Source: Enoplolaimus lenunculus (taxonomy: Eukaryota > Nematoda > Enoplea > Enoplida > Thoracostomopsidae). From it: 64,000 bases of DNA. The translations under genes were made by a program, and so were the position numbers. The notes under the pieces are model-generated. The model was not told the DNA's origin. It searched no databases and worked only from the letters and a program-made list of their open reading frames with translations. The DNA lies in contig JASANG010000879.1 of the NCBI GenBank assembly GCA_030248215.1, forward strand, positions 62,001-126,000. The letters run 5' to 3'. Below, piece after piece: positions 1-12,294 of this stretch. How positions within the stretch are numbered: the stretch's first letter is position 1; every line of letters begins with the position of its first letter.

Positions 1-36
1 GCTAAAAACTGCTAATTAGCGTATTACTATGCCGAC

Positions 37-717
37 CTGGGTGCGACCTGATATCTAGCTCCAGTTCCGGCAAAAAATCGATATCTGGCTCTGGTATTTT
101 AACTTATCGGGTTGTTTGTTAAAAACTTCAAAAAACTACATCATTTCATTTGGAATTGCGCCAACCACCATGTAACTAATTGTCCTATTTTTCTGTCATA
201 CATGTAATGTAAATGTTTGAACGTGCCCGTATGCGTTGGCAATCTTAATTAGGTTGCAACAACGCCGAAAAACCTGGTAACGATGACCACTGTTAATTTT
301 AGGCGCGCAACAGTATATATCTCAGCATATTCCATCTCCTAAACCTAGGCCTAAAGTTCGTGGTGAAAATACATAGGTTTATAACGAAGTCTGAGCAAAA
401 ATAATAGCATTAATCCTAGCAACATCTGTATTATATTATAGTCCCTAGGGAAAACTGACTGTGCTTAAAATGGACCAAATAAATATGGCAACTGAGCGTA
501 ACGCTACAAAAGCATAAAATAGTAGAATATGGTCGTTATTTTAAGCTTTGTTACGTAAACACTATAGACACCTTTGGCTACGGAAAGAACAATTGTTAGC
601 TACGTTCTGATATTTGAATGCTATCTAGTATTAGATTTGGCTTCATTATCCGGCTCTGGCTAGATATTAGATTATCCGAGTGCGATATTTTTTAGAATCC
701 GGTTGGGTTGTATCCTC
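37..717. mobile_element. hAT-like non-autonomous element, family D copy 1
   Basis: It begins CTGGGTGCGACC and ends in a decayed complement of that sequence. It is flanked by ATGCCGAC (29-36) and ATGCCAAC (718-725), an 8-bp duplication with one mismatch, as expected for hAT. It matches 6374-7451 in the opposite orientation, for example at 440-520 against 6600-6665. It lies in an intron of the beta-TrCP gene and contains no coding frame. Confidence 0.75.
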
Positions 718-1179
718 ATGCCAACTGTGGCAGTTGAATAGCTATGCGAACTATGGCAGTTGTGTGGGAATTTCAGAGTTTTGCAACACTTAAAATTAGT
801 TAGCTAAACGCTAATTATCATTACATAGGCCAATTATAGCATTTGAGTGTATTATATTTTTATAAGTGTTGGGTTTGTCGGTGTGTCACGCTATGTTCCG
901 TTGGGTTTTTTGGTTAAAAACATTTAAATAAATCACTTAAAACTTTCCATATTTGCCAAGCAGGATACTCTCGATATAAGTTATTGTTACAAGTGGGTCC
1001 GACCTTCGTGCAATACGTGTAGTGCCACTACGACAAGTTCGAACGAAAAATAACCTTTCAGAAAATAAAAGGTTCGTATACACTTGCAATAATTGGGATA
1101 AACTAAGTCTGATTAGTTTGAGTAAAAACGTAGTTAAAGTAGGTTAGGTCTATGTCCGATTTTGTATCAGCGTTTTCAG

Positions 1180-4100
1180 ACTATGGGATATCGAATGTGG
1201 GACCTGTTTGCGGGTACTTGAAGGTCATGATGAACTTGTTCGCTGTATTCGATTTGATTCGCGGCGGATTGTTTCTGGCGCTTACGATGGGTAAACTAAT
1301 TGTGTGTCATATGTAGCAAAATCACTAAATACGGGATGCTTTTGTGGTTTGCTCTAGTGTTATGTATCATGTAATTGGCTTTTAAGTAAGTTTTCTTCTC
1401 TACATCTATGACCTATTCAGCGTTTTGTATATATTTCTTTGAAATCAAAAATTATATATTCAGGGTGCAACCGGAATTCCGGTTCCGGCATTTTTTCACC
1501 TTACGGTTCCGGTAAATTTTTACCGGATTCAAAAATTCCGGTGTTATAATTTGGCCGTTTTCTTAACTTTGCTAATTTTTAAGAATCTCTTTTGAAAGCC
1601 GCTTGTACTCCGAATATAAGCCATTGATGGTGGATTTCACTTCAGTCGACGACGAAAATCTAAAATGCAACAAATAAAATAAATTCCTATGTTCGACTAA
1701 GGTTGTTTCACAAATAATAGAGCAAAAACACGATTAAAATGAAATTTTTGGTGAAATGCATTTTTCACTTTCCGGTTCCGGTTCCGCTAAAATTTTCAAA
1801 TTCCGGTTCCGGTAAATTGTAATTTCGGTTCCGGTAAATTGTAATTCCGGTTGCACCCTGATATATATATATACTAGACCGTGAGCGGCCTAAGGCCCGC
1901 ACCGGCGTACGGTCGGTTCACGCTCTACTAATGTCTAACGATCGGCCTTCATAATATGTGTGTCACTTTTTAAAAACAGTTTTTGTATTCCGTCGATTAA
2001 CATAATTCTGACTATTACTGATTTTTAGAAAAATAAAAGTTTGGGATCTCAAAGCAGCTTTAAACCGAAAATCGCCTCCTGGCACCATTTGCTTACGAAC
2101 CCTTGTGGTGAGTTAAAAATGCATGTACTCGATGTCGATATTTTAGTATTTTCATTTTTGATTACAATTCATACTGTTTGATGATAACACATTATCGAAC
2201 AATCTTTAAGATATTTGTATACAACACTACTTATTTGCAGTGAAAAAATTTTCATACAACGGATCTGATGATCGATTGGCATTGAAGTTAATTTTCTATT
2301 TTGTTAAGTATCGGATTGCGAAAAACTTGCCGATTCTTTGTTGATGCTCTGGACTTAGCAGCCTGCTGTTGAATTGTTTTCATTTAATTTCGTGGCGCGC
2401 AGTTTAACTCGATATTTAAGCTTGAGTTTATAAATTGCACAGCCCGTATTCTTAAATGTGTGTAGCCTTGTAACTAAGTTTGGCGCATTTTTCGCATGTG
2501 ATTTGCTCTACTCCTGTTCCAATTTTGAGTTCAACAACAGCAATAGTTTGTGAGTTTGAAATCTTAACACTAACTGATGATAGTTGCTATACACATTTGA
2601 CAATATAAACCTAGTATTGCAATAATGTCAAATTTGATAATGCTTCTGAAGTAAAAATATAAACCATTATTTTTTTTATCTTAGGAGCATACTGGCCGGG
2701 TATTTCGGTTGCAGTTCGATGAGTTTCAAATTGTCAGCTCATCGCACGATGACACGATATTGATTTGGGACTTCCTCAATTTCATGTCAACCGATGATCC
2801 GATGACAAATACTGGCGGTGGTGGTGGTGGTGGGGGTGGAGGTTCCGGTAGCGGTCCAGGAGGAAACGGGGGCAACGGTCCTTCGGAAACAGACCAGTCT
2901 CCTCCGCCTCGTGGAGGACACGGTCATAATGCTAACGGGCACGGTCAAAGTGGAATGCCTAATGGCGTTGTTGGCCCTGGCGGAGATGGCAGTGGATCAG
3001 CGATGAATGGTGTCGGACCTATGTCTCATAGCAATGTAAACAATCATTTGTCCAGTGGAAGTCGTAACGCAGGCGGTCACCATGGTGGATCCAGTGGCAG
3101 TGGCGCTGGAGAATCCAGACAAAGCGGTGGTGGAGGGTCATCAGGCGGACGTCATCATAGGCATAGGCATCACGGTGTAATGAACTCCGGCGGAGCTGCA
3201 TCGAATTCTCAACAGCAACAACATCGTCATCATCATCATCATCACCATCAGCATCACTCGCAACAACAGCAGTTGATGGCTGGAGGCGGTGGTCATGCTG
3301 TTGGTGTTAGCAGTATTCGAGGACAAGTCCGACATCGGTCATCGACTGACGACTCGGCGGGTGGTAATCATGCAACAAGTTGTGGCGGTGCAACTCGATC
3401 AGCGGCACCACAGCCGACATCGCCTGCAATTTCTACCGGACAGCTCGGTGTGAGTGGAAGTAAACCAGCCGGTTGCGTGGGGACTGATGTTGCGCCAGTT
3501 AGCGGTTTGTCGTCAGCAGCACTGCAGCCAAATTATCACCAACAGTACGCGAATCAGCAGTATCAACAAATCAATACTTCGTCACAGCAACAACATCAGT
3601 TACAACAACAACATTATCATCCATTGTTAGCTGGGATTCATCATCAGAATAACAACGCCAATAGCAACAGTTATGCAGCTGCAGCCACGGCAGCTGCCGG
3701 TAATAGTTCTTCTGTTCCAGTTAATCAAGATGGCATTGATACTGATGATGTGGTGGGGAATGAAGACGACGATTGTGGTGACTGGGTTGGGACGACTTCT
3801 GTCGCTTCGCCGCTGTTGACAATACCGCCGCAACCCCAAGCAGTTGCGTTAAATCCAGTGTCCGGTCTTGCTGGCATCGCTGCAGCAGCTCCGAATTCAG
3901 CTATATCTGCTTCGACGAGATCTTCGATGGCGACAACAGGAACCGTTGGCACCAGTGGAAACGTAATACCCGCTCCTACAGGCACTCAGTTGCTGTCGCC
4001 AGCGGATGCATCGTCGTCCATGATAGTCGCCGCAGTGTCGTTAGCAGCGCCCCAAGGAGGTTCAACCGGACAGGCGATAAGATCTACAGTTCCACATCCA

Positions 4101-4871
4101 CAATCATCAGCGGGGTTTAGCGCCAATTTTTCTTGTGTCAATAGTTCTGGGTGCGGAGGCGTTGGAGCACTAAATGAGATCCAGTCGACGGCGGCTCATA
4201 GCAGTTGCTGTGTTGCTGCCGCAGCAGCTATCGATCGATCTCTGACTTTGGCGACGTGTGCTCCAGACAATGTTCTGTGTCTCTCAGATGGGGTTGGCAT
4301 AGCCGGTATGGGAACAAACGTGACACCTGCAGGAATACCAACAGGGATTGTTACACCATCTCAAGAACAGCAAGCTGCAGTTTATCAACAACAGTTGCAA
4401 CAATTATATCAATTGCAGCAGCAAAATAATTTATTGCAGCAACAGCATCAGGCGCAGAATGCACCTATTGCTAACGAAAACAATGAAGGTGTTATGGGTG
4501 AAGCGATGTTAAACGCGCCTGCGATTTCACCAAATATTACTGATGGTAGTTTGAGTGCAAGCAGCGGTAGTTATTGTACCGGGAATCAAACGATGAGTGA
4601 CTCAGCGCTAGGCCCTATTGGTCAGTTATCAGGGCCAACTACAAACAACAGCGTTCGATTAACAACGCCATTACTGGCAAATGTGGGCGCACCGAATGCT
4701 TTCGGTACGGGAAATGTTGTGGTTGACCAATGCAGTGGTTCTCATGTACAAGCAGGCGCTAACGAAATTAATAACGATTGTGATAATTTGATGATGGATG
4801 TGCAAGGTAATGAAGAAATGAGCGGAACTGTGCAAGCGTTGACTAATAAGGATGCCAAATCGCAGCAGTAA
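1180..4871 (+). CDS. BTRC: beta-TrCP/Slimb F-box WD40 protein, 3' exons only, with a very long low-complexity tail
   Basis: This is the substrate-recognition subunit of an SCF ubiquitin ligase; the family binds phosphodegrons in proteins such as beta-catenin and IkB. Three exons are visible: 1180-1290, 2029-2107 and 2685-4871 (TAA). Phases match (GG|A at the first junction, phase 0 at the second). The translation carries the last WD40 blades: [46 protein letters not shown], and then [20 protein letters not shown] and [12 protein letters not shown], nearly identical to animal beta-TrCP. The F-box and earlier blades lie upstream of the window. After DFLN, where relatives end within a few dozen residues, the frame stays open for about 696 codons: a Gly run, two His-rich stretches (about 3150-3265), an acidic patch (about 3730-3790) and Gln runs (3590-3620 and 4380-4460). 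The tail has higher GC than the introns and no stop for 2.1 kb, so I take it as coding. Confidence 0.93.
1461..1860. mobile_element. hAT-like MITE, family C (CAGGGTGCAACCGG ends)
   Basis: Termini are CAGGGTGCAACCGGAATT and its complement ending at 1860. Both ends carry subterminal repeats of the type TTCCGGTTCCGG. The CAGGG start is typical of hAT. The flanks are AT dinucleotide runs, so the target duplication cannot be read. It sits in the intron between beta-TrCP exons 1180-1290 and 2029-2107. Confidence 0.7.
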
Positions 4872-5656
4872 CAATGGTACAGGTTTGGTTAGTACAACTT
4901 CATTTCGGAGTAACAACAGTGTAACAAATACTAGGGTTCTTTCCAGTTGTAATTGCACGGAGCTGGAAATGTATGTGAAGCCGACGTTATTTGCAGTGGT
5001 GTTTAAAACTATCTCGAAATATATATGTAGGTATTGACTGTGGTCGAGACGCATTGGAATGCATTGTGCTAACGTTAACCAATTTTTGTAACAATTATAT
5101 TACTTACAATTAATGGTAATATGTAACTTTGTATTCTGTATTTTCTAAATAGATTTGATGGCTACGGGGTGGCAAATTCAAGTCTCTCGGTTAACATTAT
5201 ACATATAAAACGGTGCGATTATTTTGTATTCTGAGCTAGCAGGGTTTGGCTTACTTATGTTACTTTAAAGACACTAATTGCAGTTAATCATGTGTTGACG
5301 GCATCTTATAAATTTAATCATGGTTTTTGAGCTTCTTTTGCATATTACAGAAATTCGATTTTGTATAATAATCAAAAGTAGTCTGATGTTGAAATGTATT
5401 ATTGTTTTAAAATATAGTCAAATTTCGCTTTCTAAAGTACATTTGCTGCTGTTTTCAGAAATTAAGGCTATGGGTTATGCTTTACTTGGTGGTTATTATT
5501 TTTAAACAGAGTTAAAGGGCACAGTTTTGACTTAATTATCTGTACATTTGTGGAACACACGAATATGTCTTTAGTTATATTTGTAATGTTGGTGAAGGGT
5601 GCAAAATCGCGCGATTGTACGCCTACTCGGTATACTCGGTAGATATTTATCATTAG
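4872..5656. other. 3' flank of the beta-TrCP gene
   Basis: AT-rich DNA after the stop codon, probably including the 3' UTR. I saw no clear AATAAA signal. The short frames here have no recognisable content. Confidence 0.4.
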
Positions 5657-6085
5657 CATGGTTCCAACAGGAACTAAATTTTGTCGGAAGAGGAACAGGA
5701 ACAGAAATTGATATTCTATGCAGGAACCGGAACAGTAATTTAACTTTTATGCAGTAACATGAACAGGAACCCGAATTTGAAATAATTTTCATCACCGAAT
5801 TACTGTTTGACTTTTAAAAGTTGCCAAAAAATGGCATACGTACGCGAATTTTGAGCTACTTCATCATCAAGTTTTGCGAAAACACAGTAGAAGCAGGTTA
5901 TTAACAAAATTTAAGTAACTGCAAAAACACTTCTTTCGAAATAAAAATTTCGTAAAGACAAAATTCCCAATATCTTCATGATTATGAATAATTTGCCACA
6001 AAACCGTAAAAATTGGGTTCCTGAATCTTTGAATGCAGGAATAGGAACAGGAATTGAGTTTTTGCAGGAATTCAGGCCTTAACAA
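5657..6085. repeat. GGAACCGGAACAG-rich repeat, probable partial family I element
   Basis: It starts CATGGTTCCAA, as does the complete element at 31711-32109, and carries several runs of GGAACAGGAACAG or GGAACCGGAAC. I could not find a matching right terminus, so it is probably truncated. Confidence 0.45.
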
Positions 6086-6373
6086 GGATTCCGGTTGAGA
6101 CCTGATAATAGACTGGCAAACTCATTCGTATGTTTGGGAACTTCAAAAATATATACGCCAAAGTTTCGGGTATTTTTTGCTTTGGTATGGCACACCGGAA
6201 AGTACTGTTTAGGAGCAAAACATTACACTGACGTTTGTTTGGAGGTGACAGAACTAAGTATTGTAAACGTCGTCAATCGTTAGCGATAAACTTGTGTGGT
6301 GAAAAGTATAGACGTATCGGTGCCGGATTTTACGGTCGCGGACCAGAATGTTGTATATCTGCGTTGTACTAAT

Positions 6374-7451
6374 CAGGGTGCGACCGAATACCAAACAATG
6401 CCCGAGCCGGATAATCTAATATAATATCCTAGCCGGAGCCAGATAATGTATTCAAATCTAATACTAGATCGCATTCAAATATCAGAACGTCGCTAACTAT
6501 TCTTCCTTAAATAGTTTAAGGTTTTCAAACTGTTTATGTGACAAAGCTTAACATCTCACACCGATGCCTTTTTAGCACTTTCTATTATTCTTTGTTTTGT
6601 AGCGTTGCGTTCAATTGCAATATTTGTTTGACCCATATTACTTTTAAGAGCATTTAGTTTTCCCTGGGTACTATAAAAAACGTAGAGGTTTCTAGGATCA
6701 GAGATGGGAGTTCTTCGGTCTGAACAAGTCTCGGTATTTGACAGGTCTCGGTCTTGGCTTTTGAGTCTCGGTTGATTGGAACCGATCGCAGGAGGCGAGG
6801 ATTTTGCAAATGCTGGCAAACCTGTAAAAAGTAGATGTTGATATTGTTGAAGTAAGTGATGCCTGCTAAATAAAATTTTGTTGTGAATCAAATAGTTTTC
6901 ATAGCTAAGAAACAGTTATCAGCAGATTCTGAAAACACACACAAAACCATGAAAAACTAAAAACTACGAACAAAGCAATAGAAACCATTTCTTTTGAAAA
7001 TTTTAATTCTATCGGCGATGACCAAGAATTGACCGAGACCGTGACTTTTCATGAACGGTCTTGATTTTAAACCAAGGCCGCCCATCCTTGCTACGGTTAA
7101 TGTTTAGGTTTAGTTATAAACTTATTTTTACGCTTAAGTTCAGACTTAGCCGTAGAAATAAAATAGGAATATACTGAGATATATACGAACTGTTACAATC
7201 CTAAAACAGCACCGGTCATCTTTATTTGGTTTTCCAGCTTTGTAATCAATAATGGTCGTGAACACATGCAAACTTTTACATTGCTTGTATGACAGAAAAA
7301 TTATGTAAAGTAAGCCAATCAATTGAATGGTAGTTAGTTGTCAAACAAATGGTGGTTTCCGTTTTTTGAACTTCTGAAAAACATACGGCAAGTTGAAATA
7401 CTGCAGCTGGATGTCGATTTTTTGCCGGAGCCGGATATCCGGTCGCCCCTA
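6374..7451. mobile_element. hAT-like non-autonomous element, family D copy 2 (inverted), with a nested insertion
   Basis: It starts CAGGGTGCGACCG and ends CGGTCGCCCCTA, flanked by GTACTAAT (6366-6373) and GTACAAAT (7452-7459), an 8-bp duplication with one mismatch. It is the reverse complement of family D copy 1 at 37-717. It is about 390 bp longer because a second element (6699-7089) has inserted into it. Confidence 0.78.
6699..7089. mobile_element. hAT-like MITE (family H) nested in family D
   Basis: Termini are CAGAGATGGG and CCCATCCTT. Inside are repeated TCGGTCT/GAGACCG motifs near both ends. The related copy at 37-717 has the empty site (complement reads GCTAGGATTAATG). Here the flanks are TCTAGGAT and GCTACGGT, a decayed 8-bp duplication of that site. 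Confidence 0.65.
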
Positions 7452-7948
7452 GTACAAATGGCATTGTGCGACTGGATATTCAAATCCGATGCAATCCGGT
7501 ATAAACCTACCGCATATTCACGTTGGATGTCCAGAAGTTCATAGAACTGCTTTTTACAAGTTAACATCAATAACATATCGCTATTTTGCATTCCTGGGCA
7601 AGTGAAGAAGTTAGAACTTTGATATACTGAAATAATATAATCAAAGCTAACGTTTATATCCAATTCATTAAAAATGTGCTTTTCCGAGACTCCAATACTT
7701 CAAACAGTGTACAAATTTAGGCGAAATATCCGGCTCGTACAAACCTGTGTGTTTGGTGGTATTTTAAATATTGATGTATTTTGTTGACGAAATCTATTTT
7801 GTCGAAAATGATATTAAATAACAGTTCGAAATGATTTAGAATTATACATAAAAGTGTATGTGATAATCCAATCGGCAAAGATCAATATGTTTAACCTAAA
7901 GTGGTAGCGGTACAGTACTTTTCCACCCAAGTAATATAATGTGTTTTA

Positions 7949-8240
7949 GGCACCATTCACACACGCAAGTATTTGCAGCCAGAACTCGCAGCGGCAACTT
8001 GCACAAAATACTTGCAGCTCCAGGTATTTTCTAAGGAAGATTCCGATTGACCAATCAAACTGCAGGTACAGGAAATTCAAGCCAATTGCAACTGCGTTCA
8101 CAGATGCGAATTAAACTAAATAACATTAACTCCAGTGTATAATTTGACCTGCAAAAACTTCAAAGCTGCTTTGTGACCAAACTTGCACATGCAAGTTGCT
8201 CGTGCAAGTGCCTGCAAAAACTTGCACGCGCGAATAGGGT
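7949..8240. mobile_element. MITE rich in GCAAGT/ACTTGC (family J)
   Basis: The left end, CACCATTCACACACGCAAGT, is mirrored by the complement of the right end, CCTATTCGCGCGTGCAAG. The interior is full of short inverted CTTGCA/TGCAAG words. Related partial stretches occur near 34870-34985 and 37945-38015. The target duplication is unclear. Confidence 0.55.
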
Positions 8241-9328
8241 TTTACAAAATGCTTCAGACTGGAATGTGCAAGACAGTTTTTCTTTTCATCCCTGGTAAGA
8301 ACCGGGTCGGTTGCTGAAGACTTTATATATATATAACGCTCATCGAGTTAATTCACCAGACATTGATATGTATTCTTGCACCTTCATGTTTTAATATTTA
8401 GTGTATTAACGTATTCTGTGATTGTTGTATGCTACCACCGAATGATGTTGTTGACTGATACATGCAGATTAGTATATATCGGAGTTATAAAATGTTAAAC
8501 CGAACGTAACATGACATATACACACCTCCGTGTAGGTATATCTGAGGTTTGGACCGCTTTTGCGCGGTTTGACTATTTTTGCTTCGGCTTATAGGCTGGA
8601 GCTTAGGTATATGTTTATAATACTGTTACGGTCCTCAGCTATACATGGACCCGTATACACTGATTTGCGTCCTCAAACAAATTTACGCTATGTGTGGAAT
8701 TATAAACTCACGTGTATAAGTTAACCTTTTTTCAAATTTTATTCTTTGCAGCTGCAAGTGCGGTTGCTCGCTTTTTAATGCAGCCGATAACATTTTAATG
8801 ACCAAATATTTTACTATACTAATTGAATAAAATCAATTAGAGGGGTTTTATATTTCAACGCAACTCTTGCGTGCATTTCGGAATATACGATTCATGCTTT
8901 TGAATGAAATTATTGAGCTCTGTGTTGTAAAAGATTGGCAAGTTTTACAACCTGTTATGTGTATGATTTTACAATAAACAGTTTGGACTATATACACTGG
9001 ATGAGCGACTTTTATTGAAGAAAATATTAGGACATGGTATCAGTCCTGTTCTTAAAACATTGATGTATAACATAAAAATGAATGGGTATTCTTTTTATTG
9101 GCACGATGGTATATATGTACTGCAAAGTGCAAAGATGTGTTGTGATGACAAGAAATCTAAATTTGATGCCGTGCTGCTAGAGTCTTAACACCATCCGCAT
9201 AAAAAATAGCAGGTTTTGGTATTTAACGAAGAGGTTGACGGACGTAATAATAGTATATGCGTTCCAGCCAATGTTACCCTAATATATATACCACGTATAA
9301 ATATATCTGCCTGTGCATATGTAAAGTA
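8241..9328. other. Intergenic DNA without a recognised gene
   Basis: AT-rich. Around 8570-8660 there is a decayed piece resembling the right end of family B (…TTTATAATACTGTTACGG). I see nothing else that can be assigned. Confidence 0.35.
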
Positions 9329-10010
9329 ATGCGGGGTTCACGTTATAACTGGGGCAGCCTGGAACACGTTTTGTCCCTATGACTATAGCTGGTAACATTT
9401 TGTCTGACCGTTTGTCCGCTATGAGATTCAAAAAATTTGAATTGTCTACTATCCTGATGTGACATCTGCTCTTTGTACTGCAATATCATATGATATTCTA
9501 AATATTGTCTGCGAGTATCATATGATATGTTTGAAAATGTCTGCAAAGTTGTGGTAAACTAGCTTGATTGTACTGTAGAATGTCATATGATATTAAAATT
9601 TCAAATTTGAATTATTTGTACTTAGGAATATATTTTGGGAAAAACTTAGCGAGAAACAGAACGGTAGAAGCTAATTCAACTTGCGAAATCATTTAATGCT
9701 GCATTATCCGATTTTCACTGTTTTATTTAGCGTGCACAAATTCCATTGTCCTGTATAAATATCATATGATATTTAGTAGAAGTTTGGAATATCATATGAT
9801 ATTCGCATAAATGTCCCGCAGTATCATATGACAAATGGTTATTTGTATACGATGATCGCTCGACATCAGTGATTTGTAAGCCAATGTCATATGACATTCA
9901 CATTTGGTCTACATAACCGCTATTCGGATCACAGAATTTTATGTTGACGTCGAATCAACATTGGACAAAACGTGTGCCAAGCTGCCCCAGTTATCACGTG
10001 AACGCCGCAT
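9329..10010. mobile_element. TIR element packed with CATATG palindromes
   Basis: Termini ATGCGGGGTTCACGTTATAA and the complement of TTATCACGTGAACGCCGCAT pair over about 40 bp, extending through a shared CTGGGGCAGC and ACACGTTTTGTCC. Inside, CATATG, mostly in the wider form ATCATATGAT, occurs seven times between 9487 and 9893. A third copy of the terminal motif (GGACAAAACGTGT then CTGCCCCGATC) lies at about 10556-10587, with two more CATATG sites between, so the unit may be composite. The superfamily is not clear. Confidence 0.6.
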
Positions 10011-10587
10011 AACATGGGCCAGCGTTCCAATCAAACTTGAATGCCATATGACATTAAGTTACAAACCACCGCACTCAAATGTTCAACGTGTACAAGTGTC
10101 TGTATGTCACGTGATCTGAGCGACATTTATGCGAATATCATGATTTTTCAAAATTTCAACACATGATATGATGTTCAGCGGGACAGTGTAATCTTTGGGT
10201 GCTAATAAATGAATGGAAAATTGGACGGCAGAGGCACAAATGTGCTTTAAATACCAAATACACGCTCGCAAATTGTTCCGACACCAAATCGCTTACAACT
10301 TCGGAATTCAAAAATTCAAATTGCAAATTCTAGTATATACTTATATGATGTTCAACAGGACAGTTGGGTGTGTTTAAGCATGCAGAGATTTGAAAACGTA
10401 TATATATGATATTCGAAGAAAATAACTCGTATATCATATGATACTGAACATACAAAAGGTGACACGCACATGGTAATAGCAGACAAATACAACTTTTTGA
10501 ATACGATATAGGGTCTGTAAGCAGACAAAATGTTACCAAATAGTCTAATAAATGGGGACAAAACGTGTCTCAGACTGCCCCGATCAA

Positions 10588-11716
10588 TTTGTTTGTTTAG
10601 TGCGTTTCGATTTTAAGGAAAAGATTTGCCGTGAAACCAAAAGATTTTAACAATACAACTCGTAACAGTACCAAAATAGACATAATCAAAATTTACCAGA
10701 GGCGAAGGTGAGGACGGATGCGAGGGGAATTTTAGTTTAAATGATGTTTAATAATTTTTTGGTTTTACGCTTATTTTTTATAAAATCTCGGCATTTTTTC
10801 AAATTGTGCCAAAAGTTAAAACGAAACGCAACAGCAATTTATATATAGTTCTAAAAGTATGCAAAATTTCACTATTGAAATCGCCGGAACCTTCGGAATA
10901 TTTTAAACTCTACCGGAGTCGTAGGTAAATTTGGCCCATGTATAGAACAGGGCCGGAACGTTTTCCGGCGGGACTGTATTAAAGTAAGCTTAAGCTTTAG
11001 AGTAATTTTTTTGCTTCTGGTGAACTCTTTGCATCGAAAAAATCTTAGCTCGGCAGACCCGTGGCATAAGTAATAATGGAAACAGAAAAGGTATATTTTT
11101 TGGTAAAGTTAAATAATATTTATTTTTATATACAAAAACAAAGATATGCTGATTCTGGACCAGTGCCATAAAAAGAAAGCTTATATCGATTTGGTTCAAA
11201 CGTGGCCTTATGGTAAGAGAACACACTTGGTTTCCACGCTATACACCAATAACTAAATACCAGGATACAACCGGATATCTGTTTCCGGTAAAAATCGGTG
11301 TCCTTTTCCGTTGTAGAAATAACGTAAATTCTGTAAGTCGTGTCAACTGTGTTGCCAGAAAAATAAAACGTTTTGGAAATTTGATACTTCATTATCCGCT
11401 TCCTTTTTCGTTATTTTGACCACTTTCGTTATTTTTACTATCCGTTTTACACCCTACTAAATACCAATACTTTAAACAGCATATATGTTTGCTGCTAAAT
11501 TCACCTTTTAAATTTTAACCTATGCTTGCGCTTAATGGAATTTGAAAATTTTTTGCAGTTAAGCTGTTGTACACACTAAAGCTTTTAAGGTCTTATTATA
11601 ACTTGAGTATCTGTAAAACGGGATTATCCTGGCTTTGGTGTGTACTTCCTCGTATGCTTAGGCAACGGGTTTACTTGGTTTATAGGTCTAAATTTAAGTT
11701 ATGGTTTTGGTGAAGT
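10588..11716. other. Intergenic DNA with a truncated family B left end
   Basis: A family B left end lies at about 10932-11020 (GGCCCATGTATAGAACAGGG, then the GTAAGCTTAAGCTTTAGA module) with no matching right end. The rest is AT-rich and unassigned. Confidence 0.45.
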
Positions 11717-12294
11717 TCAACCCCTTCTGACATTGAGTTGCCTGTAGGCAACTCAGCGCAGTGTATATACGTTAAATAGTATATATCGCACCGTGTTTAA
11801 CAGTTTACAACACGTATACATAGTACTAAATCACCACAAGACGTGAGAGCCCCCTCGGGCTCGAGCGTCAAGCTCCTATAGCTGAGGAGATACCCCCCCA
11901 CCAGTACCCAAGTTCCAATCCTAGCATAAAAGTAGGTCTCAAGGGAAATAGAAAATATTCATGTGAGAAAGGGTAAATCACCACAAGACGTGAGAGCCCC
12001 CTCGGGCTCGAGCGTCAAGCTCCTATAGCTGAGTGGTGATGGTATACGCCTCCCACGCCAGTCACCCGAGTTCCAATCCTAGCATAAAAGTAGGTCTCAA
12101 GGGAAATAGAAAATATTCATGTGAGAAAGGGTTAAATCACCACAAGACGTGAGAGCCCCCTCGGGCTCGAGCGTCAAGCTCCTATAGCTGAGTGGTGATG
12201 GTATACGCCTCCCACGCCAGTCACTGGAGTTTGAATTCTAGCATAAAAGTAGGTCTCAGGGGAAATAGAAAATATTCATGTGAGAAAGGGTTAA
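11717..12294 (+). mobile_element. TTAA-type MITE with three tandem tRNA-like units (family G copy 1)
   Basis: The right end is GTGAGAAAGGGTTAA. The left end is a decayed TCAACCCCTTCTGACA followed by the hairpin GAGTTGCCT-GT-AGGCAACTC. The related copies at 19422-19695 and 34561-34835 have clean TTAA ends with CCCTTTCTCACA-like inverted repeats, as in piggyBac-type elements. Here the internal cassette is tandemly repeated, starting at 11828, 11975 and 12134. Each unit has the hairpin GAGCCC-CCTC-GGGCTC and then a tRNA-like segment (AGCTGAGTGGTGATGG as A box, GAGTTCCAATCC or GAGTTTGAATTC as B box). Confidence 0.72.

Noticed and set aside
12020-12088. A functional tRNA gene
   Set aside because: A- and B-box words and a CTCCCAC loop are present, but anticodon and acceptor stems do not pair well and the segment is repeated within a transposon.
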